Position numbers and translations under genes: made by a program | Part shown: one piece after another, positions 11,934 through 22,500 of the stretch | Numbering within the stretch: the first letter of the stretch is position 1 | Layout of the letters: the number at the start of each line of letters is the position of its first letter | Notes under the pieces: model-generated | Seen by the model: the letters and a program-made list of their open reading frames with translations, nothing else | Database searches by the model: none | What the model was told of the DNA's origin: nothing | NCBI GenBank assembly: GCA_008931825.1 | Contig: QXVZ01023539.1 | Location: 1 to 35,199 of the forward strand | Source of the DNA: Phallusia fumigata | Taxonomy: Eukaryota; Chordata; Ascidiacea; Phlebobranchia; Ascidiidae | Length of the DNA stretch: 35,199 nucleotides | Direction of reading: 5' to 3'

Positions 11934-13550
11934 CTGCAAAACAAATTAAAAAAGTTAGTGCCATACCCTATTGTTTTTAACCCAACATTTGTTTTATTTT
12001 CTGATACACATGTTTTGCAGAATCCTGTTTTTTAAAATGTGCAAAAAGTTTAATTTGCAACAAATTTTTTTTCAAACAAATTTTTTGTTTTTTTGCATTA
12101 GTTTGCATTTTTTTAATTCAACAAACACAGCGGAGTGGTTGACCTTGTGTAGCAGGCCACGAGCATTTGACAATTGTTTTACGTTGAAGTTAACGCAGCT
12201 CTTTAATGACACCTAGTGAGCGTTCAAACAAATTTGTGCGACAAAATGGACATCTTTGGTGCCTGCATTTACGACTCTTGCCGTATAAAATGTGTCATGT
12301 AGTGTCTACTAGTATTCCCAAGGCTTAGACCCAAACCCAAACAACAGGGTTGGTTTTGTCTTCGTTCATAACATTATCTAAAACACATGTTGCATTACCA
12401 AAACAACGCCTAAACCAAGGGTCGCCAATCTTAAGCATAAAATAAACATTCGAGTCTGGTTTTTACGGAATGGTCTAGTCATCCGAGCCACAAACCCTAT
12501 TTATAGATCAACAAATTGAAAGTAGCAGAACTGATTTACACTCATTTGCCATATATAACACAAAACCAAAACATAGAAACACCGGTTTTCCAACGAATAG
12601 GCCTGTTTTACGTCTATAAAAAGTGCTTAAATACCAACAAACATGAACTACCCCGTTTGTGCAAAGTAACCACATTGATAATAAGTGCATGCGGACAAAG
12701 TCTTTTCAAAGTATGACAAGAACAGTTTGGAAAAAAATTGTTGTTCAATGCCTTTTCATAACAAAACTTAAAACTGCCAAAAATAGAACACAAGAAAACT
12801 CACCTTGCAGTTACAGCATAATGGAAAGATGACAAGGCTTAACGTGTGCACAAATACAAGTTTTAAAGATTTCAATTTCAACAACATAAATACATTTCCA
12901 AACCATATCTTATCTGATTTCTAAATCAAAAACTGAACTGTCCAATGGCAATTGTTATTTGCATTATTACGCAATGAAATAAGGATAGTGACTAAACAAA
13001 GCATCTGACTGACTTGGATAATGACACGTAGTTTTGACTGGTGCAACTTCAAACTGCGGTACAAGCGACTTTAGTTTGCAACAAACCTTGAAATCGGCGC
13101 TGATTGGTTGGCGCCAATTCCACTTTGTTCCAGAGGCAATTCCCGCGTCTGACTATCGAGCTGGAACGACAAACAATATTTTGTTTTTAATCTTATTATT
13201 GCTAAATTGTTTCCCAAGGCCAGACAGTGTTAATTTTGATAAAAACCAATGCAAGAACGGGAATGTATAAAGCTAAAAATAAAATAATTTACCTAATCAT
13301 CCATGCGAAAAGATTTGACACGAAAACTTTATGATTTTTATGGCAATGGCAACAGCTTGCAGAAAAGTCAAAACAAATCAAGCAGCAAAAGCAAATTAAA
13401 AGCTTGCAAAAGATGGCTGTCAAATAAAACTAAAACATAAAAACTAATAACATGTAGTACAATTATAAAGCTTTTGTTTTTTAATTTGTAATTATATTTT
13501 GTTGCTGTTTCCTGTGTGTTGTTGTGTTTTAAAAGTGTTATGTTTTGCAG
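11934..13550. promoter_or_regulatory. Divergent intergenic region between the CBM48 gene and the PKDCC-like gene
   Basis: About 1.6 kb separates two genes read in opposite directions, so it probably holds both promoters. T-rich runs lie at about 12060-12115, a TATAAAA at 12284-12290, and a reverse CCAAT box next to a palindromic TTGGCGCCAA at 13103-13117. True transcription starts cannot be placed if both mRNAs are trans-spliced. No coding exon with the correct phase was found. Confidence 0.4.
13103..13117. promoter_or_regulatory. Inverted CCAAT box adjoining a TTGGCGCCAA palindrome
   Basis: ATTGG at 13103-13107 is followed directly by the 10-bp palindrome TTGGCGCCAA, E2F-like in its GGCGCC core. 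It lies about 450 bases upstream of the PKDCC-like start codon, a typical place for a proximal promoter. Motif evidence only. Confidence 0.3.
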
Positions 13551-14015
13551 AATCATTTAGTCATGTTTGTTTACTACTACCAATCACTTAAAGCGGACGT
13601 ATGGAAAGTGAGAGAGCGACGAAGAAATGTTATTTTTTGTTCCTGTGTTACCGTAGCTCTGTTTCTCATCTACTTATTTGCTCGAGAAAGTATTTCATCA
13701 AAGAGGTTGCTACTTGCCAGAAGTAAAAACCAACAAGACTTTTTTTCTAATGAATTATTTGACGTCAATAAAGTAGAAAATGAGAAGGACCCATTTTCCC
13801 ATCATGACTTTTTAAGCCGAAATCTTGCTCATTTGGTTTCATTTACAAAGTTTGCTTCATCACCAAAGAAGTTGGAAGCAAACGACACATTGAGGCATTC
13901 TGATGTTCTGTTGTCAGCAAACTTCAGTTATTTGTTGGATGACTTGATAGCCACAGTCAATGTCAACAACTTCTTTTTTTACCAGTGGGGATGTAAAGAA
14001 GTGAAACATGCTCAG
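13551..14015 (+). CDS. PKDCC-like exon 1: leader, signal-anchor and stem
   Basis: TTATGTTTTGCAG ends at 13550, followed by a 12-nt leader and ATG at 13563-13565. Such a short leader after a strong acceptor without an obvious donor suggests trans-splicing. An upstream in-frame TTG (13545) is not a credible start. The exon encodes a basic cytosolic end, one membrane span (23-40) and a Ser/Asn-rich stem, ending KHAQ at a phase 0 donor. Confidence 0.75.
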
Positions 14016-17000
14016 GTATAACTTTGATCAAAATTTGTGGCTCGGACCAATGTATTTTATGCAGAACTATCCAAGGGGTAGAAGCAGATTTATTATTTTG
14101 CCCCCATTCTTTTAGATTCAGGACCTTTTGCATGAAACGAAACACCAGTCAACATACCAAGCTGTTTATGACGGATACAAACTTGCTGTGGAAATTGTCA
14201 AAGTTGATGTTGATGAGCTGATCTCAGCTAAATGTGGTTCATCAGATTCAGATCATTCACAGCAGAATTTAGACCGCTGCTTTTTGATGAAATACAGGTA
14301 ATTACAATTGCCTTTCTCATAATTTCATGCTTTACCTGCTGTCTGAAATTTGTATGAATACAATAATATGCTTTACCAATTAAATCATTGTGCTGGTGCA
14401 GTCATTGTGCTGGAAATAGTAAAAATTAAGTCATGCATAAATTTTAATCAAAGCATTTCATGTTTTAGGAGAATCTTACAAGAAGCTGTCATGTTAAATC
14501 AGCTCAATCATCCTTCTGTGGCAAGGATCATGGGATTTTGTGTTCAGCGAATAAACCCATCAGATAAACTCGGTAAATTGAAGAAAAATAAAAATCATGT
14601 CCCCTTACTGTTTTTTACACTATCAATTTATTTCAGATAACAAAATTGCATCATCTTCCGGTGTTGTTCTTATGAAAGAAGCTGGACTCCCTGTTAATAT
14701 GGAGCATTTGAAAATATTATCATGGGAACAAAGGGTTAAAGTATGATTGGAATATTATTATTTTGATTATGTTTTTGATAAAGCAATGGGCAGTCCTTAA
14801 TAAATGCTGTAGCTCAGTGGTTTTTAGGGTGGACACCAGCACCTTTCTCCCTTGGCTGCTTGCTATCATTAGAGAGACACATGATATTGGCTACTTTTCT
14901 TCCACTTGCTTGATGATTAAATAAATTTAATTTTTGTCAATTTTTAAAGGCTTTTTAAATCACCTAGCTTGGAAAAATGCTGTAGTTCATTAATAAACAA
15001 ATGTTTTGTGCTCGACAGACTTGCTATGGCCTGACTTCACTCACCAACTTTCTTTCAACATTGCCACTGGGAAGCATTCTACTTAACAATTGGGAGCCCG
15101 AGAACTTTATACTCTCCTTGAAGACCAACGATATAAAGTTGAACAGTTTTAGTCATTCCCCTTATGTGTCCGAGCCATCATGTGTGTCCTCGGCAAATTG
15201 TTTGGTGGAAGGAGTCAAATGTGGTATGTTGTGTTTTATTCTGGCAAAAAGTAGTTTTTTTTTGCTGAATAACACCTGTTGTATTTACAGAAGTTTTATG
15301 TTAGTTGCTGCGTGTGCTAGATAAATATGATTTTAGCCATCGCTGTGTTGTGCAACTTGTGTAACATTGTGAATTATTTGCAGGGATAAAATGTGTGAAT
15401 GGGGAGTGTGTAGGATACAATGAGCAGAAGAACCTGATGGTTATAAGCAAGAATTTTCTTCTTCCACTGCTTCAGTTTGGAGTCCCACCCGAGTTCACAC
15501 AAGGAGTGACCAATCTTCTACAGGGTTTGAAACAACAAAAATACTCTGCGTCAGATTTGCTTAAGGAACTAGAAAAATTTCTGCCAAAGAGTAAGTCTCT
15601 TGTGATGTCAAACAAATTTGTGTAAATATATAATAGAGCTGAAGCTTACAGCACACTCAAATTAGTCTGTGTAATTTTTATTGTGAACATTAAATACAAT
15701 TTCGCCAAAAGATAGAATCATCAGGTTTACATGAGACTGAGTGCGCTGTAAGCTTTTGAGTGCGCTGTAAGCTTTAGCTCTATAAGAGGTGTCTGAAACT
15801 GAAATCAGTTGTATTAACCACCAATAGTTTAGGATGATTTCTGCACTAATATACCTTCAATTTTGTGTAAAATCTACCTTAAAAACATGTATAAATTAAA
15901 ACTAAAAATTGGTGTGAGTTTCACTGGTAAAATAGCAGATAGAGAAAACTAAAAAAGTGGTGCATGTTTTACTTGCAGCTGAAGGGTTCGGGAAACCTTT
16001 CGACAGCGAGTTATCAAAACAAGAAGCGGGCAACAATAATCCAGCAGTGCTGAGCGTAAAACGTTTGCCGGATGGTTCACAGGTAATACTGCATCCTGCA
16101 GAAACAGTACATCGAGTTGTAACAGCCAATATTAGCATAGTCATACTCGTTAGTTGATTTTGTAAACATTGGCAGACGCACATTGTCCCACCCTTTCCTC
16201 TTTGCTTTGTGTGGGAAATGTTGCATGTTTGGTTATGGTTGAACAATATACCATATACCTGCAAAACTTTTAAAACCTTAATTGAATAATGTAAAGCAGT
16301 CATATGCTAAAGCGGTAGTTCCCAACCTTATTTTTTACGTCACCCACAGCAGCTTGCATGGCAATTACAAAAGACTACTATAAAGTTTCATTTGGCATTT
16401 TTGTATGAAGTATCAATCCAGTCAGTCTATTTTGCAAGCATTATTTACCATCATAACTGGCCATAATTATCTTAATGACAGAAACGATTTTACTGAAGTT
16501 GGTCATGGCATCCATAAGCTTTGCAAATCACGGCTCTAGACTATTATCGATACAAAAGCAATAGTTTTTTTGTCCAAGTATTTGAAACACATTCAACTCC
16601 ATAAAAACATGGGTTGTTTTTTCAGAGCAACCGTAGAACTACTATCTGTTGTTTAGAACTAATATTAAAAACAGGCATTTCAAAGTTGGACATATTTCAT
16701 AGGTTGATTCGTGGGAGCAGCATGAATTGAGAGTGTCAATCAACGAAGTGAATCCTGGAAAAATCGTTGTTGGAAATCCGCAGCCAATTAAAGATGTTGA
16801 TTTGCCACAAAAGCCCAAAGAAGAAATTGTAAGAACTTTCTCACTTTACCTGCTATCCTTCTTCATTTGTTTGTGAAATACACTAAGTTTCAAATCTGAT
16901 TACCACTATATCTGTATACTGCAAAAAGCGCTAAGGCTTGGTCTGTGGTGTTAAATACTAAGCTGAACATCATTGTTAGTTTGCCCTAATTGTTTTTATC

Positions 17001-18664
17001 ACATCAATGTATTTCCACTAAAACATTACAATTACAACCACATACTAATCAGCCCCAAAACCCTTTTTCCAACTTCAGTTTGGATTAGTTTTTCCCCGGT
17101 CATTTTACAATTTAAATGTTTATGTTTAATGCCAGTCGATTGAAGGATTTGAAAAGATTGAGAATGCCGACTTTCCCGGTCGCTACGACTACTACTGCCC
17201 ATACAGCAAAGCGGAATGGGGTTGTGTAATGTCACTCCAGTCGGCTGAGGAAGCAGTGCAACACTGCTTAAAAGATGTTAAGTGCAAATCGTTTGTTACC
17301 ATTCCACATCTGCGCAAAGAAGGTATTTGTGTTGTTCAAATAGTAAAATAATTTGGTCTGGTGGTGGAAATGTTGTTGTGATTTTTTATGACGTTGTATG
17401 TAGAATAATATTATTTCAAAACGTGAGATTTTTTGTATGTTGGTTAACTTTAACAAACATTATTCAGGTTGGATTATTGCCATATTGAAATCAGACAACT
17501 CAAAACCAGTTGACCATGCTGGAACGACGGTGTACGTCCGTCCTGCCAGTAATGCTTTGCCTGAACCTGAAAAAGTCGAACCAAAAGTTGTGGTTAGTTA
17601 AGTTTCCTCATTTCTACGTAGTACACCAACAAATTTCCTGACTACTGACATGTGTTTTTAGTAGTTTAACACAAATTTGTTTACCCGCCAACCTTAGAAC
17701 ACTCTTTTTTATAACAGACTGGAAATATTTTTTCTCACATAATACTTGCTGTCAGAAAGCAATTTTTGTGGTTGAATCCCCTTCAACTATTTTTGTTTAG
17801 GTAAGTGAAAAGAAAGAGGATTGTCTGAGCGATGTGGAGATGACGCAGTTTTATGTTCGAGAAGCAAGGGAAGCTGTGCTCATGAAGGCTTGTGGGTGGA
17901 AAGGTAAAAATGAATTCAATTTCAATCTAATGTTGCTGTTAGGTGGAAACCCATTTGTTATTTGACCTTGGATGTTTTTAATGCAANACGATTTTGTGTC
18001 ATTTTTCTGACTGTTGTAAGATTTTGCTTCCTATTCTTAGTTGTATGAACATCGTTTCTGAATTTTAGAAATTTGGTTTTTAGGTTGTTTGTTATATCGT
18101 CACCCAAATATCTTTGTGTATTTTTCTATTTGAACAAAGAGCAATAACAAATTACCTAAAAGTTTTAAAATTTAAAAAAGAATAGTAACTCATTAACCAG
18201 TTGACAAATTTTACAAACACAAATTTCCCCAAAATATTTAACAATTTCTAAAGTGGTCGGTGGCTAACACTATAAACATGCCAAGTTGCATCACTTTTAG
18301 TTTTAAATTAAAAGTTTCACATACAGATAAACCGCTATTTCAAAGCATTTAACATCCAATCATAAATCTCGCAGGTCACTTGATGCACATCAAGACCGAC
18401 GATGCTTTCCAAAACGACAACAATGATTATGTTTCGTATTTATACAATTGCCAATTCCCTAATCACGTGGTCGCCACGCTTCGCTACGCAAGCTCAAACA
18501 ACTGTGACGTCAAGGATCAATTTCACACTCGACTGTGGAGCGACGAGTCTCCGGTGATTGGACAGTTGTTAGACAGGAATATCGCGAGGTTATTGGATCT
18601 TGTGGATAAGTGCGAGACGAAATTTGGCAAGCAGGTTGTACTTTACAACTCACAGAACCCGTAA
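13563..18664 (+). CDS. PKDCC/VLK-family protein kinase-like, predicted pseudokinase, type II membrane protein
   Basis: Twelve exons: 13563-14015, 14116-14297, 14469-14572, 14637-14740, 15019-15223, 15384-15590, 15979-16082, 16703-16828, 17136-17322, 17468-17592, 17801-17903, 18375-18664. All introns are GT-AG and every phase agrees; the product is 729 aa. Residues 23-40 form a membrane anchor after RERRR. The region 152-450 matches vertebrate PKDCC by eye: STYQAVYDG, LNQLNHPSVARIMGFC, PLGSILL, CVNGECVGYNEQKNL and FLLPLL. The Cys-rich region 496-590 (YYCPYSKAEWGC, CLKDVKCKSFV, TTVYVRP) matches the PKDCC C-terminus. PKDCC is a secretory-pathway tyrosine kinase for extracellular proteins. Here the beta-3 Lys position is Glu177, the catalytic-loop Asp is Asn305 and the DFG Asp is Asn323, so activity is unlikely unless other residues substitute. 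Exons 11-12 add about 130 aa I do not recognise. Confidence 0.85.
14116..15590 (+). CDS. PKDCC-like exons 2-6: degenerate kinase domain
   Basis: Exon 2 carries the glycine-loop/beta-3 region (LAVEIVKVD), exon 3 the alpha-C/hinge side, exon 4 LMKEAGLPVNMEH, exon 5 the catalytic-loop equivalent NWEPENF and the DFG equivalent LNSF, and exon 6 the Cys-containing insert and C-lobe. Order and spacing follow PKDCC. K180 in beta-3 is the only nearby alternative for the ATP-binding Lys. Confidence 0.8.
14812..14850 (+). repeat. tRNA-like A-box fragment (possible SINE head) in PKDCC-like intron 4
   Basis: TAGCTCAGTGGTT matches the RNA polymerase III A-box consensus. No B-box was found at the expected distance and no cloverleaf can be drawn, so this is not a tRNA gene. 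A related string, AAATGCTGTAGTTCA, recurs near 14976. Confidence 0.25.
15633..15783. mobile_element. Small MITE with about 30-bp terminal inverted repeats, in PKDCC-like intron 6
   Basis: The left end ATAGAGCTGAAGCTTACAGC, continuing ACACTCAAA, is the near-perfect reverse complement of the right end (GAGTGCGCTGTAAGCTTTAGCTCTAT). The inner part of the right repeat is duplicated in tandem (GAGTGCGCTGTAAGCTTT twice). TA-rich flanks are compatible with a TA target duplication. The element is about 150 bp with no coding capacity. Confidence 0.7.
16311..16350 (+). mobile_element. Possible hAT-type terminal fragment, in PKDCC-like intron 7
   Basis: AGCGGTAGTTCCCAACCTTA, then a T-rich run and a CGTCACCC block, resembles the CAGTGGTTCCCAACC-type ends of hAT non-autonomous elements. 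The opposite end was not found, so it is at best a remnant. Confidence 0.25.
17136..17592 (+). CDS. PKDCC-like exons 9-10: conserved C-terminal cysteine module
   Basis: This region contains paired cysteines in a PAN/apple-like arrangement (WGCVMSLQSAEEAVQHCLKD, VKCKSFV), followed by GWIIAILKSD and TTVYVRPAS. In vertebrate PKDCC the corresponding module ends the protein; here two more exons follow. Confidence 0.7.
17801..18664 (+). CDS. PKDCC-like exons 11-12: extra C-terminal region of unknown type
   Basis: Exon 11 (17801-17903) and exon 12 (18375-18664) encode about 130 aa after the point where vertebrate PKDCC stops. Visible blocks are MTQFYVREAREAVLMKACGW, HLMHIKTDDAF, FHTRLWSDESPVIGQLL and LLDLVDKCETKFG. 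Cysteines at several positions suggest a lumenal, disulphide-bonded fold. I do not recognise the family. Stop TAA at 18662-18664. Confidence 0.65.
17987..17987. other. Single N in PKDCC-like intron 11
   Basis: Unlike the Ns at 3689, 22557 and 27983, flanking sequence is not repeated on the two sides. It may mark a collapsed gap, so intron length here is uncertain. Confidence 0.6.
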
Positions 18665-19151
18665 ATCTGTCAAACCAAAGCGATTTTTACTATTTATTTA
18701 AGGTACTATCTGTACGGGGTGTTTTGCTGGCTTCTCTATATCACTGTAGTTTTGAACTATTGATCGAGGCAGTATATTTTAGAACCTTCATTTTTCGCGT
18801 TTTTTCCATTTTTAATCGTGTCTTATCAAAATCAGCGCGTGTGTTTTGTAGTAAAAATTCATCTTTCTACATTTTTCCCCTTCGTTCTCCGGCAGTGGAG
18901 AGAGAACGACTAGAAAATGAAAAAGAGAGCGACCAGAAATGCAAACTTGAGCAGAGTGGGGAGGGGCAATGACGTAGCTGTGACGTAAGATAGAAGAATG
19001 AGCACCAGAAGTTGTGACGTCTGCAAAAGCAAAGTTAAGAGTCATCCAGGTTAGAAACACAAAACAGGAAATTAATTAGAACCTTTATTATAAACATAAC
19101 TGGGAGCTTGTAGATTACTTGCTTCGCGTTTTTCTACGTTTTTCTACGCCA
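18665..19151. other. Convergent 3' region between the PKDCC-like and coiled-coil genes
   Basis: About 490 bases hold both 3' UTRs. No AATAAA was found for the plus-strand gene. The stretch carries three TGACGT sites at 18970, 18981 and 19015. No exon was seen. Confidence 0.5.
19084..19089 (-). terminator. Polyadenylation signal of the coiled-coil gene
   Basis: AATAAA on the minus strand (TTTATT on plus), about 63 bases after the stop codon at 19152-19154. Position and strand suit the coiled-coil gene. Confidence 0.6.
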
Positions 19152-19556
19152 TTAAACGTACCTATCAACAACATTTCTGCTGGCGCAAATACCAACACAT
19201 ACCCCTAATGACAGAAGACTTACACTTAAGAGCCGGAGAGGTTGTTTCTTTTCCACGGTAATCACTTCAACACGACTGGGTCGTTTCTGCACCTCTTCAG
19301 TAGTTATATGATAATGCACTAGGCTCCCGTCAGTCTTCTGGGTCGCCTTATCATCCGTTACAACTCTACGAACATCTGCAACATCGCTGTCGCCCAGTAA
19401 GCTGCGTGTAGCGACCGCTAGGTTGTGCAGTTGTTCCACCACTCTCGTCACATCCGCCTCCTTAGATCTCGTCAGCACGTCTATGAGTTCTTTTGAGATT
19501 CTCTGCGGCTTTTTGATGTCCGAATCCCCGAGGATCCTTTCGATCACATCCGATAC
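19152..19556 (-). CDS. Coiled-coil gene, last exon with tail anchor
   Basis: Acceptor AACACCGAAGCAG (pyrimidine-poor, but preceded by a branch-site-like CTAAT). It starts VSDVIERILGDSDIKK and ends KKQPLRLLSVSLLSLGVCVG plus a short SRNVVDRYV tail and stop. The span with lysines before it and a short polar tail is typical of tail-anchored proteins. Confidence 0.8.
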   Translation of the reverse strand, partial: VSDVIERILGDSDIKKPQRISKELIDVLTRSKEADVTRVVEQLHNLAVATRSLLGDSDVADVRRVVTDDKATQKTDGSLVHYHITTEEVQKRPSRVEVITVEKKQPLRLLSVSLLSLGVCVGICASRNVVDRYV

Positions 19557-22500
19557 CTGCTTCGGTGTTGGTTGTTGCATTAGCAGGTTTGGGTTTAAAG
19601 GTTGTTAGGTGCGTTTATCACAGATAAGCACCGCAAAAATAAGGCATGCTTAGCTTGTATAGTCGGTGTCCTCATTGCATTAGGTGTTTAGGTAGAAAGG
19701 TTTGGATTGGCCAAAACCTATTTCTATGTTTTAATATGAAGTCTCAAGTACTGGCCTATATCTTCTTTCTGAGACCATTTACAACCGAGAATCGTGTGCT
19801 TAAATAAATCTATGTTCTTTGCTACGTTGAATTGTCAACTGATTAAGTGCAATAACAAACTCCTCACAACGCCAAAATTTTGAAACCGATTTGTACCTGC
19901 ATATTTTCAATGGTCTGCGTCTCAGCGTCGATGGCTGTCCTTATGTGCGTCATCACTTTCATGGAGTATTTATCCAGGTCGCTAGGGTTCATGGCCGAGA
20001 GAGTCATCTCGCTGTCTGATCTGTTCACACGAGTCGACTTGTTATCAGGCAAACTCCAAGGCTGTACAACTTCACTCGGTGTTGCGGGGGGCTTTTCCAG
20101 TGCTGGAGAGTTTGTCTTCTCTTCCACTTTGGGAACCTGAGAACGACATCGTCGTATTACATCGAGTTTTTTTGCAGATCACCGAAAATTAAGTAATAAT
20201 ATTCATTCCACTAGATGGCCACAAAGCGCCGTTTGAGTCGAAAGGATGGTGGAGATCAAAAGTGCTTAACAAGTGTTCGGGAATTAGTTGTGAAAAAAAT
20301 GCCAGACCCGGTATTGTACCCCGCTAAAAATTTTAGGAGGCTAAGATGGGTTTTAGTGTGGGAAGTTTGAACCACATGGGCTTTTTTGTTTAATTTTTTC
20401 AACCCCTATTTTTTCCTATTCAATTTAATGGTGTCTTTTGACAATGTGTCGAACTTAAGATTGTGGTGGGGACAATAAAAATTAAATTAAAAAGGCTTTC
20501 AAGGCTACTCTAACAAAATTTGGCATCAAGCAAGCAGTTCTTCTCAAAATTCCAGGAAACAACCTAAAACCCCTTGTACCAACCCTTCCACGCATCCATC
20601 ATAATCGCACACAACTAATCCTAATAACCCAACGCTCATCCACCAAAATGTCACACAAACCTCGTGCAAAATCATTTTCTCCCTTTCCTTCGCCATGCGG
20701 TTCATGTGGCCCAGCTGGTCTGCAGGAAAAACAAAACAGCGTTCAATTATTCATTCCCCCCCTGCGTCATAGTGACGTCATGGGCGCACAAACCTCTCAG
20801 CACGAGGTTTTCTTCCTCCGCCTCCTGGAGGGCAAGTCGTAATGCTTCGACCTCATCCTCGAGAAACTGGACGTCGCTCGTTGTGGCTTTCTTCGACTGC
20901 TCGGCATTTGCGCTTTCCTGTTCATAGATATTAGTAAGCTTTTGTGCAGTTGGAATAAAATGCCTTAATCAAAAAACAGAACTGCCAGAGAGCTTGTATA
21001 ATCTTGTGGGAAATAAAATGCAGTTTCAGTTTTCCCATGTTCTTAACAATACAGCTTGGTAGTGGGAAGTCAATCTCACCCATTCCTCCACTTGCTTCAT
21101 CAGATTCCCGTTCTCCATCTCCAGCTGCATCACCCTGCGTCCGAGAACTCCCGCCTGATCCTCCGCCATCCGGATGCGGATCTTCAGATCCTTCGTCCTC
21201 CACTCCTCGCTCTCCAGGGATCGCAGAGGAAGCAAAATCTCACCGTAGATGCGACGATAATTTTCGTTCGTTTCTTGGATTGAATCCTGCGTTAGAACGG
21301 GTTCTTTAAATTAAACAATTTTATAAACTCCATCATCCAATACCCCTCTTAAGGGGTTAGAGCCGATTTACTGATTTACCCCCATAGCAAGTCCAGGGTA
21401 TTTTGCACGCAACTAAAACTGACATCTATTAAATATTCTGTTGCAGATTCCACAAATCTGTCGACCAGTGGGGGAAGCGATGTTTTAGGCCAAAAACAAA
21501 AGACTTATTATTTTCACATGCGACAGCTATGTCGGGACTACATGTTAAAAATTTTCATTTGTTGGTGCGTAAAACGATAGTTTTTTTTGACTTCTGGTAT
21601 TTCGTTAGTAAAATTTATAAATTTCGAAACAGACTTAATACCATTCTGAAAATTATATTCGTGTTTCTTCACCTCATAATACTTTATTGACCGACAAAAA
21701 CTAATAAAGCGTACAAACCAAGTATCAAATTTTCGTCACCTATGACTACCTCAAAAGTAAAAGAATGTTAAATTTGCACTTAAAGTTTGTTTAGTCATCG
21801 CCTTAATTTGTTGTCATTCAAAATACGTTCTCGACGATTAAGTTGGTGTTGAGATTTAAATACCGTGCCAACGTTGCGGCTTAAGCTAAATAATTACGTT
21901 GTGATCGCCAAAATCTTTGCGCGTTGGAAAGTACCAGGGTCAGTTAGGTCGAAAATTAACTTAAGCTCACGCCGGTTTGTCAAGCCACATCAACACGCAA
22001 CTGCATTTGTGGTTGAAAGTATACGCCAAGTAGTCATCTTGAGTTTAACGCTTGGGCTCCACATATTTCCAGGCATAGAAGCCAACGCATCAAGAAAAAT
22101 CTAATCAGTTCAAAGTTCAAAAACCTTGTGATAGCAATAAATCATACAATCACGTGACCAGATTGACCTTATAAGGACAAAATACTTCGATTTATCGTAA
22201 ACGTCAAAATGTTTGCCAATGTAAAATCATTCCCGTCTCCTCCGTATGTTTTTGCCCAACCATCGGTGCCAGCAAATCGTAAATGTTTGTAGCTTTCGAG
22301 AAGGCGGCTACGTCACTGGAAAAAGTGTTACGTCATCCGTGTAAACCCCGGACGTTTGCTTAGGGATGAAATAATTCACGGTAAAACCGATTTTTATAAT
22401 TCCAAGGTTCAACAACATTTTCATTGTTTACCAAAATTGGCGTTTTAAGCTTTGGAATTACAACCAAAAGGATTGGTTGTGATGGGCAATAATATGTTAT

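Noticed and set aside
19152..19580. Start of the last coiled-coil exon at an ATG (19580)
   Set aside because: The phase-0 acceptor at 19556 links it to exon 12 and the protein continues upstream, so this ATG is intronic.
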